Part shown: one piece after another, positions 9,394-21,650 of the stretch
Layout: each line of letters opens with the position of its first letter
Position numbering within the stretch: position 1 is the stretch's first letter
Origin: Paguma larvata
Taxonomy: Eukaryota; Chordata; Mammalia; Carnivora; Viverridae
Assembly: GCA_030068075.1 (NCBI GenBank)
Contig: CM057829.1
Coordinates: 82,389,132 to 82,453,131, forward strand
Reading direction: 5' to 3'
DNA: 64,000 nucleotides
Made by a program: the position numbers and the translations under genes
Notes under the pieces: generated by a model
The model's database searches: none
What the model saw: only the letters and a program-made list of their open reading frames with translations
Told to the model about the DNA's origin: nothing

Positions 9394-12076
9394 CTAGGAA
9401 CAATATATTCAGGGAATATTTAATTGTAATTGCAACCAGGCAATTTGACAGGCAATTCTTGCAATTTATTTCAATTTACTGCATTGTTTTTATAAAGGCT
9501 ACATTGTACCCTGTGGAATATTGTAACATGGAGTTGTTTCTAAGATAATATAAAATGGAAATGTGAACACATGCCTTTGTTCTATAAATTTCAAAGAGAA
9601 ATAATTTTGTTAGTCCATTTATATGTTTTTGAGCTTTTGCTTTGTTGGTAGAGGGCACAGTGGCAAGAACTATTTACCCATAAGTATAATCAAATGTCCT
9701 ATTGACCAAAACCTGGGTACACTTGTAAAATCTAGGGGTTGGTAGAGGTCTTCCCTTCATAATGTAGTTCTTTTAATATTTTTCCTGAATGTTATTCAGC
9801 AAGCAAAAGGCCATATGTGAAAAATGAAGAAAGCTATTAACTCAAGAAATTTAATGCATACCACCACCATACTGACATATCAATTGTTTTCATTAAAAAC
9901 TATATTTTTCACGGAATGAAACCACTTTTACAAAATAGCGTTAAATGGAATATTTTAAATTAAAACTATCAATATGAAAGTTGCACCATTATAAAATTTA
10001 TGATTTGACAATATTTTAAACATCACTCAGTTCAATTTCCTCATTTTTCGGATATGAAAACCGAGTTTGCAGAGTTTAAAAATGTGTTTACATATTACAT
10101 ATGATAAATTAAGAATGAAAGAAGTCTAAAAATTAAGAATATAAAGGAACTCCATCAAAACAATATTCCAATGAAAAAATTAAGCTTAATTGATATGACT
10201 CTAATTGGTTTTTTATTTTAAAAGCTATAAAAACTAGCCATACAATATACAATTTTAGACGGGTTCTTATTTGTTCTATAATAAACAGCTGTTTATAATA
10301 AAACTATTCATTGAAATCTGAAAATGTCAGTCTGGTTGTTTGATTTGCCTTCACACTGATAGTTGCAAAAGTATAAATAAATATAAGCTTCAACTGTATT
10401 TAATGAAGCTGATTTGTGATTGTCTTAATTATAACCATTTATAAAAATGATTGTCGGTATTATAATATACTTATCTCAAATATAAGAATGAGGCATAACT
10501 GATATTAGATGACATAATGACGTAGAGCGATCACATGTTTACATATGTTACAATGCGATACTACTACTCTGTTCTAATAACTGCCTGATATGTAAGTTCA
10601 GCAAATGTAGATACATTCTGTTTTTGTCATGAAAAATAGAAGAGAAACTATTTGAACAAGTTGTTCCGAAGCAAAGATTTGCAAAATATTTTGTTGCATT
10701 GTGAGAGACTTTATGCTCATTTAACCACATAACATATTTTTAAAATGTATCACATTGCTTTTGAAATCTGATGAAATTTCAGAAGGGATTCTAACTGTTA
10801 GAGCTTACTGGAAAACAGATATAACAAAACCAACATTAAAAATAATGATTCCCTCAGAAACACATTTGATGGGGTAACAAATGTATTCCCTGGTACAAAA
10901 ATAAGGTATTTAAAATGTCAGTTTGACCATGGAAGTCATGAATGCATAATGAAAATAATAAGCAAAAATATTGTAAACTTAATCTGAACGTTGAAACTAA
11001 TCTTAAATTGCATTTTTTTTTCAAAGGGAAAATATATCTATTGCCAACGCACTGTATGCATTTAAATTATTGAATCAAGTCGATTCAGTCCCCAAGTTTT
11101 TCCAAAGCTTTAGAATCCTATTTTGGAATTCTGTCTAAATGGTTTAAAAGGTTATATATATTATGGCATTTTAGGTAGCTTATTTAAGTCAATAAGTAAC
11201 ACTGTATTAATAATATAGTGACATCATTACTAATATTAATAGTTATTAATATTAATTACTAACAGTAGTATTAGTAATAATAATAGTTTCTGCGTTTCAA
11301 ACTTGAACCAGGTCTTTCTATGAGGTGGACCCTAGATAATAGTTTGTGAAAAGGGTGCCCACCGGCCTCCAGATAGGTCAGAAGTAAATGCACTCATACC
11401 ACTCAGTTATATCTCTACTAAAATTCAGCCGTTACGGAGATTTAAGGGCAGTGCTTGGGTTCCAGCCATACTATTTTTCATGGAGAAGGGAGTGTGAAGA
11501 AGTGGATATGATTAGTATAACATATGTGGAATGAATTTCAGGAGGAATTTAAAGGAGTGGACTATCAATATTTGATTCTGAAGTTTGGAGAAACTACATT
11601 CTTTATTACAGAAAATATTTTTACGTTTTCAAAGTACTAAATCACTTGAGGCCACCATCGTTATCACTGAAACCATATAAGTAAAAGAAATCATTAATGG
11701 CCCAAACAGAGATCCTAAAAGAACTGTTTTTGAAAACAAACAAACAAACAAACAAAAAATAAAAAATAAAAAAAACATTGGGCTGTGTGCTTTCTGTGGC
11801 ACTAAAACATCCTGCATCTAATTATTTATCAAAAATCGAACAAATATACCACCAGCGAACATTCTCCTTTGTGTAGCACAGGCACTTAATACACAGAAAC
11901 TGTAATTATAATGATAAACCTGAGGTGCAGGAAGATGGTCATTAAAAATGGCTAAAATTCACTCTGAATTTCCTAACAGCTCCAAACAGTTGGCACGACG
12001 ACCGGGTTTAGTCTACACGGCGGCAGGATGACACGAGACACGTTGGCTGCACACTTCAGCCGCTCTGAGCACTTAC
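9394..12076 (-). other. EPHA7: EPHA7 intron 6 (2,683 bp)
   Basis: AT-rich intron. A (CAAA)n/(TAAA)n stretch lies at about 11735-11776. I recognise no SINE, L1 or DNA transposon in it. The block 11.28-11.5 kb is less AT-rich but unassigned. Confidence 0.88.
11735..11776. repeat. (CAAA)n and (TAAA)n simple repeat
   Basis: Five CAAA units followed by A-rich TAAAAA units. Confidence 0.85.
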
Positions 12077-12201
12077 TTTCTCGTAATACTTGATTTCATA
12101 TTCGGTGATGACTCCATTGGGATGCTCTGGCTCCTGCCAGGAAAGTTCCACACTCCGCTGCAGCACCCTCTCCTTCATCACTCCGCTCACTTGCGAGGGA
12201 G
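12077..12201 (-). CDS. EPHA7: EPHA7 exon 6: first part of FN3 domain 2
   Basis: A 125-nt exon. The acceptor is ...CCAAACAG just above 12201 and the donor is GTAAGT at 12076-12071. Its first two bases complete an Ala codon started in the previous exon. It then encodes 41 residues, from PSQVSGVMKERVLQRSVELS through WQEPEHPNGVITEYEIKYYE to a final Lys, ending in phase 0. The core Trp of the FN3 B-strand (LSWQEP) and the C-strand pattern EYEIKYYE are visible. The 125-nt length is the usual one for this exon in Eph genes. The domain is extracellular, between the first FN3 repeat and the membrane. The polypyrimidine tract before the acceptor is weak. No frameshift or stop is present. Confidence 0.96.
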
Positions 12202-12686
12202 CTGTTTGGACAAGACATGTCAATAAACAATGAGAAAATTCGCTGGATGCCTCGAATCAAATGTCACAACCGATCAGTCCCATGCTGTGCCAGTTTCATT
12301 AAGGTAAAAGAAAGCACCTTTTCATAGCTCACAATTCAGAAGCTAATGAATATTCAAACAGGACCTTATTACTGTTCATAAACCTTAATAGAAATTTAAA
12401 TTAAAGTGCAAACAGCAGAAGATAGCATTGTTCAAGTTTGTGAAAAATGGAAATGATGGGGCTGAGAATGACAATTAAGCAAATGAATGCTAATTAAGGC
12501 TACAAAATATGATTTCAGATTAATCTCCAGTGATAAACTAAGTCCAAATATTTACTTCACATGCAATGGCAATACACTTTTTAAAAGAAAAAAGCACTTT
12601 AATATTGTGTAACACAAATTATTTGAAATGGCTACTTCAGTGTTCAATTAAAGGGACCGCACTTTTAAACATTTTTTTATGTTTTA

Positions 12687-12690
<4 letters not shown>

Positions 12691-12727
<37 letters not shown>
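12691..12727. repeat. (TG)18 microsatellite
   Basis: 37 bp of perfect TG units. It forms an exact inverted repeat with the AC run at 12831-12867. Confidence 0.97.
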
Positions 12728-12729
<2 letters not shown>

Positions 12730-12829
12730 TCCCAAAGAATTCCAATTAACCTTGGGAAAAATTTTTTACACTTCATTAGGTCAAGATGCAAGAGAATGCT
12801 AAAGCTGCCGCTACTTCAATACATGTGTG

Positions 12830-12830
<1 letters not shown>

Positions 12831-12867
<37 letters not shown>
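12831..12867. repeat. (AC)18 microsatellite
   Basis: 37 bp of perfect AC units, the exact reverse complement of 12691-12727, with a 103-bp spacer between them. Confidence 0.97.
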
Positions 12868-12870
<3 letters not shown>

Positions 12871-15635
12871 TCTTGCACATGTAATTTCTATGTACGTAAC
12901 CTAGGTTTCGAGTTTTGATAGAAACAATTCAAGCCATGGTTTTGCTCTCTCTTTCTATATAGATAATAATATGCTTAGAGCCTTTTCATTCTAATTAGTG
13001 GCATATACTCTTTTTGGTAGCTAAGACTGTGGAATGTAGCAAACTAATTTGCTCTGTCTAATTTGCTCGGTGATGATTAACTAGTTGTCTCCTCTGTCTA
13101 AATGAGTAGCTGCACTGGCTTGGCTGAATTTCAGTGGGGTCATTATGTTTCATGTATCATGCTCTATCTCATTCTGTAAAATATTTTCAGGCTGTTAATT
13201 TAATTTTCAGATGTCCAAAATTGTTAATAATCTTGCTGACAGAAAAGCAATTATACGGGGCCAAGGCTGTTTAAGCAGGCTTCTGATGTTTATCCCTTTG
13301 ACTTCATTTTGTTTCTTCTACTTCTTAATATTTTCTTGTATCAATGTCTAGGAAAAACATTTTTCACTTCTTTCCGGCTTGGCAATTTTGAGGGAAGGAC
13401 ATGGATGATGCATGATTCCCATTTCCTCTTAGATTACTAACAGAAGCATAACTAGGGCAGATTAAGTGGAACAACTTTCCCTTTAGGGGGATGCGGCTGA
13501 GGTACCCAACAGACTGTGTTTACAGACTAAGTGCGTTTCTGATATGTTTCCAATGAAACAAATTCCTAATAAGAACTCTCATTTTTGCCATGACTTTTAA
13601 AGCCTGAATATATGCGGTGAAGAAGAATTTGCTTCTAAAGTGATTTGTCTCTCCATCCAGAACATGCTTAGCATATTTTCAGCCGCCTGGGATGTTCAAG
13701 AGGCTGCTTCCACCAGCTATAGCCTGGGGAAAGACAAACCCCAACTAATTTTGAGGTGCAATTCTACTCAGCAAATAATTTCCAATAACCTAATTTACTT
13801 AAGATCATTCCAAAAAATACGTATTTAAACTTTAGTAAAAAACAGAATGCAGCACAGGTAAGAATACTGTGATAGTCAGTAACACTGAATGACTCAGTAA
13901 GGCTGCTGGCCTCTGATCGGGGTTGAGGATATGACGTGTGCCATTCGAAGATACATGTACTTGAAAACAGGTACAGAGCTAGAAGCTGCCATCTAGGTCC
14001 TTTTCAAACAACATGCAGAGCTGAATGTGATTTTCAATGAAAAGCAAACTATACCACATTTTGCTTAGTTTGTATCCTAAATAGCTAGGTGAAGAGACAC
14101 CGAACTCCCCAAGGAATGGAGGAGACGGGGGCATATAGATGTGCCTCATTTAGTTTCTGACATGTCATAGCAATATCTAAGTATAGAATGAAATTTGATT
14201 TCTGCAGGTTACACACTGAAATTATGTTCATTATTTCATCCTAGAAAAGAACTTTTACCAATAAAATTATGGTAACTGAGGATTGGGGGAGGAAAAGATG
14301 TCAAAAATACATTTGTAATCTAGAGTATGTTTATCACAGCATTAAAAGTAACTGTACTGCAATGTATTCTCCCTCTTTTGTGCATGGAGTCATCTGTGAA
14401 TGACTATACTCCTGGTTTTCTGTATATTTCCTTTTGAAAAATGTGTCCCTTGCGATACTATATCGAGTCACACATTTAAGAGGGTCAGAGCTAGAAGTAT
14501 TAGCACATGGCCCTTGAGAATAGATAAATTGCATGATAGGAAATATCTTTGTCTGTCTTACGTCCTTCAAGTACAACATTTTGGTACAGGAGAATTGATA
14601 ATACTTTCTCTTGAGTTTCAATATTTTAGGCCTAAAGATATGCAGCTCATAAACAAAAACATCTCTAAGTTAGTCAGATTCTAACAGGGTCATTATTTCA
14701 AATAAAGTTATATGTAAAAGTAAAATTGAAGTGGCATCAGGTTCTTTAATCTTAAGACAGAATGATTACTATGTTTGATCTAAATTAATCACATGTAACA
14801 ATTTCACTAATATACTCACTCTGACACCAAAATATCCAATTAACTACAATCTGAACTTCATTTTGAAAAGAAATGTATGCAACTAAATTATATACATACT
14901 TAAGACCCAATTACGTGTTATGACATTTAAATTACATTTTTGTAATTAGCAAAGTGAAACCAAATCTATTGTAATTGAAATTGATGTGAAGCTAATAAAT
15001 AGTAACCAACAATAATAAATTTACTAAATTGAAAAATATGGGAAAACAAATACTACATAGAGAGGTGCTTTTACGTATGAATTTTTAAGGTTTCTAATAA
15101 ATGATTCACAGATTCGTATCTCACTTAAGTTTCTAGTAATATTAAAATATGAAAATTAACTTCAACTGAAGAAACTTTTCCTTGCCTCTAAAGATATGGG
15201 GAGCACATATGGAGTCCGTACAATTGACAGTGAAAGACAATCTTAGGAAATTCAGGAAATGCTTTCTGTGGTTCAGGATGGAAAATCTCAACAACACAAG
15301 AACAAAGTTGATAAAGTTGATGCAAAAGGAAATCAAAAGTCTAACAGGCCAAAGGTAAAATCTGTAGGCTGCAATGATTAGTGTAAGGCTTTGAATTCAG
15401 AAATAATAAGTAAGAATGGTGGGTTTATGTACAGGCCTGAACCAATCAACATTTTAGAGATTTTGAGCTTCAAGCACTCCTGCGTGAATTTTGATCTTAA
15501 TCAACTTCTAATTAAAATCCAAGTACGACAGACATATTTAAATTACAAGAGGAAAAATATTCATTAGGGCTCCATTTTTTTTCCCACTAAAATATTAAAT
15601 TTACCTATATGCACGGAAAAATTTCCCAGCATGAA
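12868..15635. other. intron 5 stretch without recognised elements
   Basis: Unique-looking, AT-rich sequence. Open frames of 62-95 codons at 13640-13828 and 14334-14684 have no domain features and are read on both strands at once, as expected by chance. Confidence 0.6.
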
Positions 15636-15639
15636 GTGG

Positions 15640-16268
15640 GGGAAAAAGACAATTTAAAACCATTGTATAATAGGCAAATGGCCCTCTCAACACGTCCATA
15701 TTCAAATTTCTGGAACACGTGAATATGCAATTACATGACAAAAGGGACACCGCAGATGTAATTAAGGTTAAAGACCTTACGATAAAGATATCATTCTGGA
15801 TCTTTGCCAGTGGGTCTAATCTAATCACATCCGCCCTTAGGCGCAGAGGAGTTTTTCCAACCAGGGTCAGAGAGATGCTGCAGCAGGAGGAAACCTTGAA
15901 AGAAAATCAACCTCCCATTGCCAGAGGAGCCTCGGGAGACATGAGAAAATATGGGGGCAGACTTTGGGATCAAAGACTGACCCCGGTTCACAGAGGAAGG
16001 GAAATGGAGGTCACGATTCCACCAGTACAAGAGCCCTGAATTCCGACAACAACATGAATGAATTTAGAACTGGATCTTCCCCAGAACTTCTGGATAGAGT
16101 ACAGCCCAGCTGATGACCTGATTTCAGCCAGTGAGGCTGCCAATAGAGAACCCAGTTGAGCCCCCTTGCACCCAGACTTCTGACCCACAGAACTAGAAAA
16201 TAACGAATGGGTGTTGCTTTACGGATTTTTGTGGTAGTTTTTATGGTAGCAATAGAAAATAATACACA
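15640..16268 (+). mobile_element. old LTR-like repeat (MaLR/MLT1-like)
   Basis: It carries a series of words shared by a very common mammalian repeat: 'gacaaaagggacaccgcag', 'atgtaattaaggttaaagac', 'ctaatctaatcacatccgcc', 'acttctgacccacagaacta' and an end 'agcaatagaaaataatacac'. I take it for a MaLR/MLT1-like LTR. The repeat recognition is firm, the family name is not. Its GC content is higher than that of the surroundings, which explains the 106-codon open frame inside it. Confidence 0.6.
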
Positions 16269-16602
16269 TATTAAAATATATAAATAGACTCACTGGAATT
16301 TTAATGAAGTCTACGAACAAAGGTTATTGGTAGGATAGTTTAATAATGTGATCTATCAGATTTTATGTTGAAATAGCACAGAGTCAAGGAATTTTGATCT
16401 TAATTAAGACTCAAAATGCAATGTTATAAAAAAAAATCTCCAAAATACATTTGGAAGAAACACTTTTTTGTGTGCATGGTAGAACTTCAATGAAGCTCAT
16501 GAATTTGATTTTGGATTTAAAAAGTAATTTACTTATACTAGTCAATATTTTTACTATAGTTAAATATTCTCAATGAATTTCAATAAAGAATGGTGGGTGA
16601 AA

Positions 16603-16830
16603 TTGGGGCGCCTTGGCGGTTCAGTGGGTTGAGCGTCCGACTTTGACTCAGGTCACAATTGCACAGTTTGTGGGTTCGAGCCCTGCGTTGGGCTCTGTGC
16701 TGACAGCTCAGAGCCTGGAGCCTGTCTCAGATTCTGTAGCTCCCTCTCTCTCTGCCCCTCTCCCACTCACGCTCTGTCTGTCTCCCTCTCAGAAATAAAT
16801 AAACATTAAAAAATTAAATATAAAAAAACT
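16603..16830 (+). mobile_element. CAN-SINE, full length, with target-site duplication
   Basis: Head ggggcgccttggcggttcag, middle with 'tctctctctgcccctctccc', tail 'aaataaataaacattaaaaa'. It is flanked by 17-bp direct repeats, aagaatggtgggtgaaa (16586-16602) and aagaatagtgggtaaaa (16831-16847), 15 of 17 identical. Confidence 0.95.
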
Positions 16831-16847
16831 AAGAATAGTGGGTAAAA

Positions 16848-18447
16848 AATATTATTTGCATTTCTAAACAATACAGTGAGGTAGGATGGGTCATTAAGCA
16901 TGAATGACTTTTACCATTCATCTCAAGTTGTTAAATCCACTGACGTTTGTTAGATTTCCATCAGGTAAATGCAAAAAGTGAAAATGGAGACATTTTTAGA
17001 ACACAGTCAAATGCATATCTGACAATAGGATAATAGTCTTTACTTAATGCTTTGTTGCCATCCAGTAGGGAATTCATTTTCAACAATACCATGTGCATTA
17101 TAGGATCCTAGTATTTCAGAACAAAACTTTTAGCTTTCTTACTCTTCCCCAAAAATGTTTCATTTTTACACGGCAAGATAAACGTGTAAAAATATATAGA
17201 AATTTATTTCAATAACAAACACTAGGCTACAAGTATACATGATTCTGTGAAGTATCATGTGACATAGCCATTCTGCTTTCAGAGCATGTTAGAATACACA
17301 AAAAATTCTAACATGTGATTTCACTAAACTTCAACTTCTTCCTGGTTGAGAAAAAAAACAGAACCACTAATAATATTATAAGCAATAAATATAAAAATTT
17401 ATATAAAAAAAGCGCAAGGCAATTGAGTCTGCAGCAATTATGACGATCCATTTGCAACAGATGTCTGTCAAATTACTTTTGGTTGGGTAGAAGCTACACA
17501 AACATAAAGTCTATAAGTAGTCGAAAAACACCAATTGATCTTTTTCAAGATTAAATTACATAATTTGCATCGCTATCTTATTCAACACAGCAATTAGGAT
17601 GGTGGTGTTTTATTCAAAATGAAAAATATACAATATAACAAATAAGATACATCATAGAATGGATTTCTAAATATATTTCAAAACAATAATTAAAAAGACA
17701 ACTTGACTAAGAGCTAAAAACAAGATCTGGAAGTTCTGAGAATAAGGCAATATGATGTTGAACCGACAGCTCAAGAAAAGAAAGCGATAGATTGGTATCC
17801 AAGTCAAGAAGATCTAAGTCACATCAATACATTTTCAGTAGGATAATAAAACACATAACAGGGACAACAAAAGTCATGACTGCACCATTTGAACAACTAA
17901 GAACGGCCTTGTTCTTTAAAGCAAGAGTCGCAACATCTCTGTAAAAATGATCTGAAGAAACATCTCGCTGAGAATAAAATTTTCTTCTCTGTTATCATCA
18001 GATAATTACCAATCAATTGGTTGCATGCCTAATTAATTACCATAGGAGTTAGCACTTCCTGGCAAAATCTCTAGATAAAATGCTTTAAGGGCAAGGGTTG
18101 TGGAGAAAGCTACTGTGGTGATTGGTCGTAAACACATATTGGGACTCCAGCTAATCTCTAAAATGTTAACTGATGAGGGCTTAATTTGTAATTCCTGGTG
18201 CATTTGGATTTCCATGTAATTACAGTGTAATTGTAATTCTCCATGTAAATAAAATAAAGTATTATATAAACACTAGGTATACATTAGGCAGCTTCCCAGA
18301 ACTGGCTGTACTATTCACGCCAGTCGGACCTACAAAGGGGTAACAAAATGATGACCTAATATAACAATTCAGAAAGGTTAAAGAGTCCTTGACATCGAGT
18401 CAGACATTTTATCTATCTTTGTAATATAATAAATGATGTTATTTTTT
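16848..18447. other. intron 5 stretch without repeats, possible regulatory DNA
   Basis: No recognisable repeat. The part 17400-18260 holds many short AT-rich words of the homeodomain type (taattaattacc near 18030, four 'tgtaatt'-like units near 18214-18240) and a CCAAT/ATTGG pair near 18010. This is compatible with a conserved noncoding element, but that is an inference. Confidence 0.35.
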
Positions 18448-18928
18448 ATTACTGACCTTCCTCAACTTACAATGGGATTTTGCCCAGATAAACCCACCTA
18501 AGTTGAAAATATTATAAGTTGAACATGCATTAAATACACCTAACCTACAAACATCATCACTTGGCCCAGCCTGCCTTAAACATGCTCAGAACACTTGCAT
18601 TAGCCTTGAGCAAAATCATCTAACATAAAGCTCAGTTTATTATCAAGTACTGAGTATCTCATCTAATGTATTTAATATGATACTGAAAGTGAAAAACAGA
18701 ATGATTGTAAGCACAGCAGTTGTTCACCCTTGTGGTCGCATGGCTGCTTGGGAGCTGCAGCCCGGGGCTGCTGCCCAGTTTCACAAGAGAGGACAAGATC
18801 AAAATTCAAAATCTGAAGTTCAGTTTCTAGTAAGTATGTATCACTTCGGTACCTCTGTAAAGTTAAGAAAAGGGAAGTCAAAAAATTGTAAGTCAAATCA
18901 TTGTAAATTGGGGACCACCTGTAGTTCA
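18448..18928. mobile_element. Tigger-like (Tc1/mariner) DNA transposon relic
   Basis: The left end 'cttcctcaacttacaatggg' and the reverse complement of the right end 'ggtggtccccaatttacaat' match as imperfect inverted ends. The interior has the known order 'gttgaaaatattataagttg', 'aacatgctcagaacacttgc' and 'catggctgcttgggagctgc'. It is a non-autonomous element without a transposase. The part of the 152-codon plus frame before 18928 is repeat-derived. Confidence 0.7.
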
Positions 18929-19079
18929 GTTCTGTTCAACATGCATTTGTTTGCCATTTACTATCTGCAGGGCATTGCGGCATTTGTACAAATCCTTACA
19001 GTTTGCAATGGTCACATATATAATCTTCTTTATATAATAATATATGTGTATAGTCTTCTTTCTTCCCTCCTCCAACCCT

Positions 19080-19210
19080 TTGCAGTAGGTAGGTTCTATT
19101 TTATTGGTGAAGACGCTGAGAGTTACAGAAATTAAGGAGAATGCAATCAGAAAGGGGCAGATTTTAGATTGAATCTCATGCTTTTAGGTTCTAATTCCCA
19201 TCTGTTTTCA
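19080..19210 (-). mobile_element. MIR relic
   Basis: The word order 'gtaggtaggttctattttat', 'gaagacgctgagagttacag', 'gcagattttagattgaatct' fits an inverted MIR. Diverged. Confidence 0.45.
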
Positions 19211-19429
19211 ACTACAGAACGATCACTCCAGGTGAGAGTAGACGCTAGAAGGAGGAAAGCTGAGCAGTCATTCATTCACTTGCTAAGATTCCATGAAGTG
19301 GCATAATGATGAAGAGGCCCTTAGGGACCTGCTCCATATGCAAGAGTCCTAGAACCCAGATACTAGAAGTGATCAAACTGAGGAGATTTTTTTAATTACT
19401 ATTTTTTTTAAAAAGCAAATTCATGCATA

Positions 19430-19860
19430 TGCTACAAAATTCAAGGTTTAAGAGTATATAGCAAAAAGAAAGCCTCCATCTCAATCCGGTCCTATGACAC
19501 AGTTACCTTTCCCTAAAGCAACCATTCATAGCAGTTTCTTTGATATCCTTCCAGAAGCAGTCTAGGTATGTACAAGTATATGCATTTTTTACAAGAATGA
19601 AATTCTAATAGCACAGTTCAAACCCTTGATGTTTTCACTTAGACTTCACTTTACAGATTGTATTATTGAACACATGCGGATCTGCATGGCTCCTTCAACC
19701 GTGTCGCGTTCCCCTCTACAGATGTCCTAGGACGTCTCTGACCAGACCCTGATCCATACGCATGGGCCTTTCCCATCTGTTTCTCTTATAAATTATGCTG
19801 CAATGAAACTGCTGGTACGCCAGTTTTTAATATGAATCCTTGAAGGAGAATAACATATTT
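19430..19860 (+). mobile_element. old L1M-type fragment
   Basis: It contains the familiar series 'gatatccttccagaagcagt', 'tatgcattttttacaagaat' and 'ttatgctgcaatgaaactgc', found in old L1 3' regions. Limits approximate. Confidence 0.45.
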
Positions 19861-20999
19861 CAGAGCAGTCTAGTGCCTGCAGGTGAAAAAAGGTGGGTGA
19901 GGTCACATGGGCTTGAATAGGCAAATTGTCACCATTGTTAAAAGGCATTTGGAGTCATTGCTTCATAAAAGGAAGTAAGTACTAAATAAATTATCACTTA
20001 GATGTTTAAGATAGTGACACTCTAAGTGCAGGCTGGCTACTCCAAGTCCAAGTGCAGCTGCAAGTCAGTGGCCTATGAGGAGGGGAGGAGTTTGTGTGAG
20101 ATGAACAATTATGACAGCAAGGACTTCTGTTTTGTTGTTGCTCAGCTGACGTCCTTTTTCTGAGCAAAACTTTCTTGATGAAAGAAGCATTTCTTTTTCT
20201 TTGGAGTCTCCTTGATGATTTTCCTTCTGGGACAAGCTATTTATCATATATTAGCATTCTGAGTAGCAGTGTCTTTTAAAAGTATTCTAGCATTAGTCTT
20301 AAGTACCCTTCACTGTTATACGAAGATGCCCAGAAGGTAAGATCACTCTAACAACATTGTCATTGATTTCTGATGAGAGTTTCATTCATTTATAAATTCA
20401 ACATTAAAAAATTTCATGACTCAGTATAGTAAAAACAAAGAATTGTACGGACTGCAAAGATTATGAGGTTAAAGTTCTCACTTTCAAGGAGATTTTAACA
20501 TAGAAAACAAGTTAAAATGGGAATACGCACATTCTGAATACACGAGTAAGTACAATCGCTTGATAAGGTGTGAAGCATGTGTTAGTAAGTTCTTGAAAGG
20601 CCGCAAGGAACAAACCATACAAAACCTTTTCCTGCTTCAAAAAAACCCAACAAAACAAATCAATTCTAATTCAGTGTTTGACTAGTATAACTACACATGG
20701 AAACTAATTATCAGGAATGTTGTCATCAAGTCTATAATCTGCAAGAGATAACTTTATATCAACTAAATAACAACAGAGCCAGGTTCAAGACTGGGCCCAT
20801 GATTTCTCTCTAATGGCCTCCACCAATTAGTCACAACTCATGGAATCATTCTTCCTCTGTTTCAGCTAATACAGAATTATTACTTTTTCCCCTAAAATAC
20901 TACTTCCCTTCTTGACAGTACTACATAATGTAACATTTAGTTATTTCATAGTTATTTAAAATCTCCTCTGCTACTCTGACACTTCTCGAAGGCAGGAAA
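19861..20999. other. intron 5 stretch without recognised elements
   Basis: Unique-looking sequence. I see nothing assignable in it. Confidence 0.55.
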
Positions 21000-21160
21000 T
21001 TTAGAGAAGTGACAGAGTGTAGGAGTGAAGGGCACAGTCCCAGTGAACTAGTCTATTGAATATGCTCATGGGTATGACTCTTTATTTGAAAATTGCACAA
21101 CCTTGAGCAAGGAACTGAACTTCCCTATGCCTCAGCTTTCTCAGCTGAGAAACCAATCTT
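21000..21160 (+). mobile_element. MIR, left part, split by a SINE
   Basis: The core words 'aaccttgagcaaggaactga' and 'cttccctatgcctcagcttt' are those of MIR. The sequence breaks off where the CAN-SINE at 21161 starts and seems to resume after it. Confidence 0.6.
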
Positions 21161-21375
21161 GGGGGACCTGGGTGGCTCAGTCTGTTGAGCATCTGACTTC
21201 GGCTCAGGACATGACCTCACAGATTGTGAGTTTGCGCCCAGCATTGGGCTCGCTGCTGTCAGCACAGAGCCCACTTCAGATCCTCTGTCCCATTCTCTCT
21301 CTGCCCCTCCCCAACTCACTCTCATGCGCATTCTCTCTCTCAAAAATAAATAAACACTAAAAAACTAAAATAAAA
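21161..21375 (+). mobile_element. CAN-SINE, full length, inside a MIR
   Basis: Head gggggacctgggtggctcag, middle 'attctctctctgcccctccc', tail 'aaaaataaataaacactaaa'. It stands inside an older MIR, which gives the relative order of the two insertions. Confidence 0.93.
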
Positions 21376-21475
21376 TAGCTATAATGAGATTGCATACTTC
21401 ATAAAAAAATTGTTCTAGAAATTTAATACATAAATACATATTAAATACTTAAAACCATTCCTGGAACATGGTAAG
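21376..21475 (+). mobile_element. MIR, right part
   Basis: After the SINE the words 'tattaaatacttaaaaccat' and 'tcctggaacatggtaag' match the end of a MIR (…agaacagtgcctggcacatag). Continuation of 21000-21160. Confidence 0.45.
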
Positions 21476-21574
21476 ATCGGAAAACAATATATTATGTATT
21501 ATTATCCTATAATTTTTTGTCTGTATTAGATTTAATGTAGCCTGGGACTCATTTCAGAATACTCTAAGGTCGGA

Positions 21575-21650
21575 GTCAGGCATCAGTATATTTGAAATGC
21601 TTCTCAGATGAAGCTAACATATAGCTGAGTTTGAGAACAATTTCTTTGCA
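21575..21650 (-). mobile_element. MER5-like hAT fragment
   Basis: 'catcagtatatttgaaatgc', 'tctcagatgaagctaacata' and 'tgagtttgagaacaatttct' follow the inverted MER5A end. Short and diverged. Confidence 0.5.

Noticed and set aside
12566..12918. Frames with Cys-Val and Thr-His repeats
   Set aside because: Translation of the TG and AC microsatellites.
18677..19135. 152-codon open frame on the plus strand, the longest in the window
   Set aside because: Its first half lies inside the Tigger-like transposon relic and the rest in a MIR-like region. No protein family recognised.
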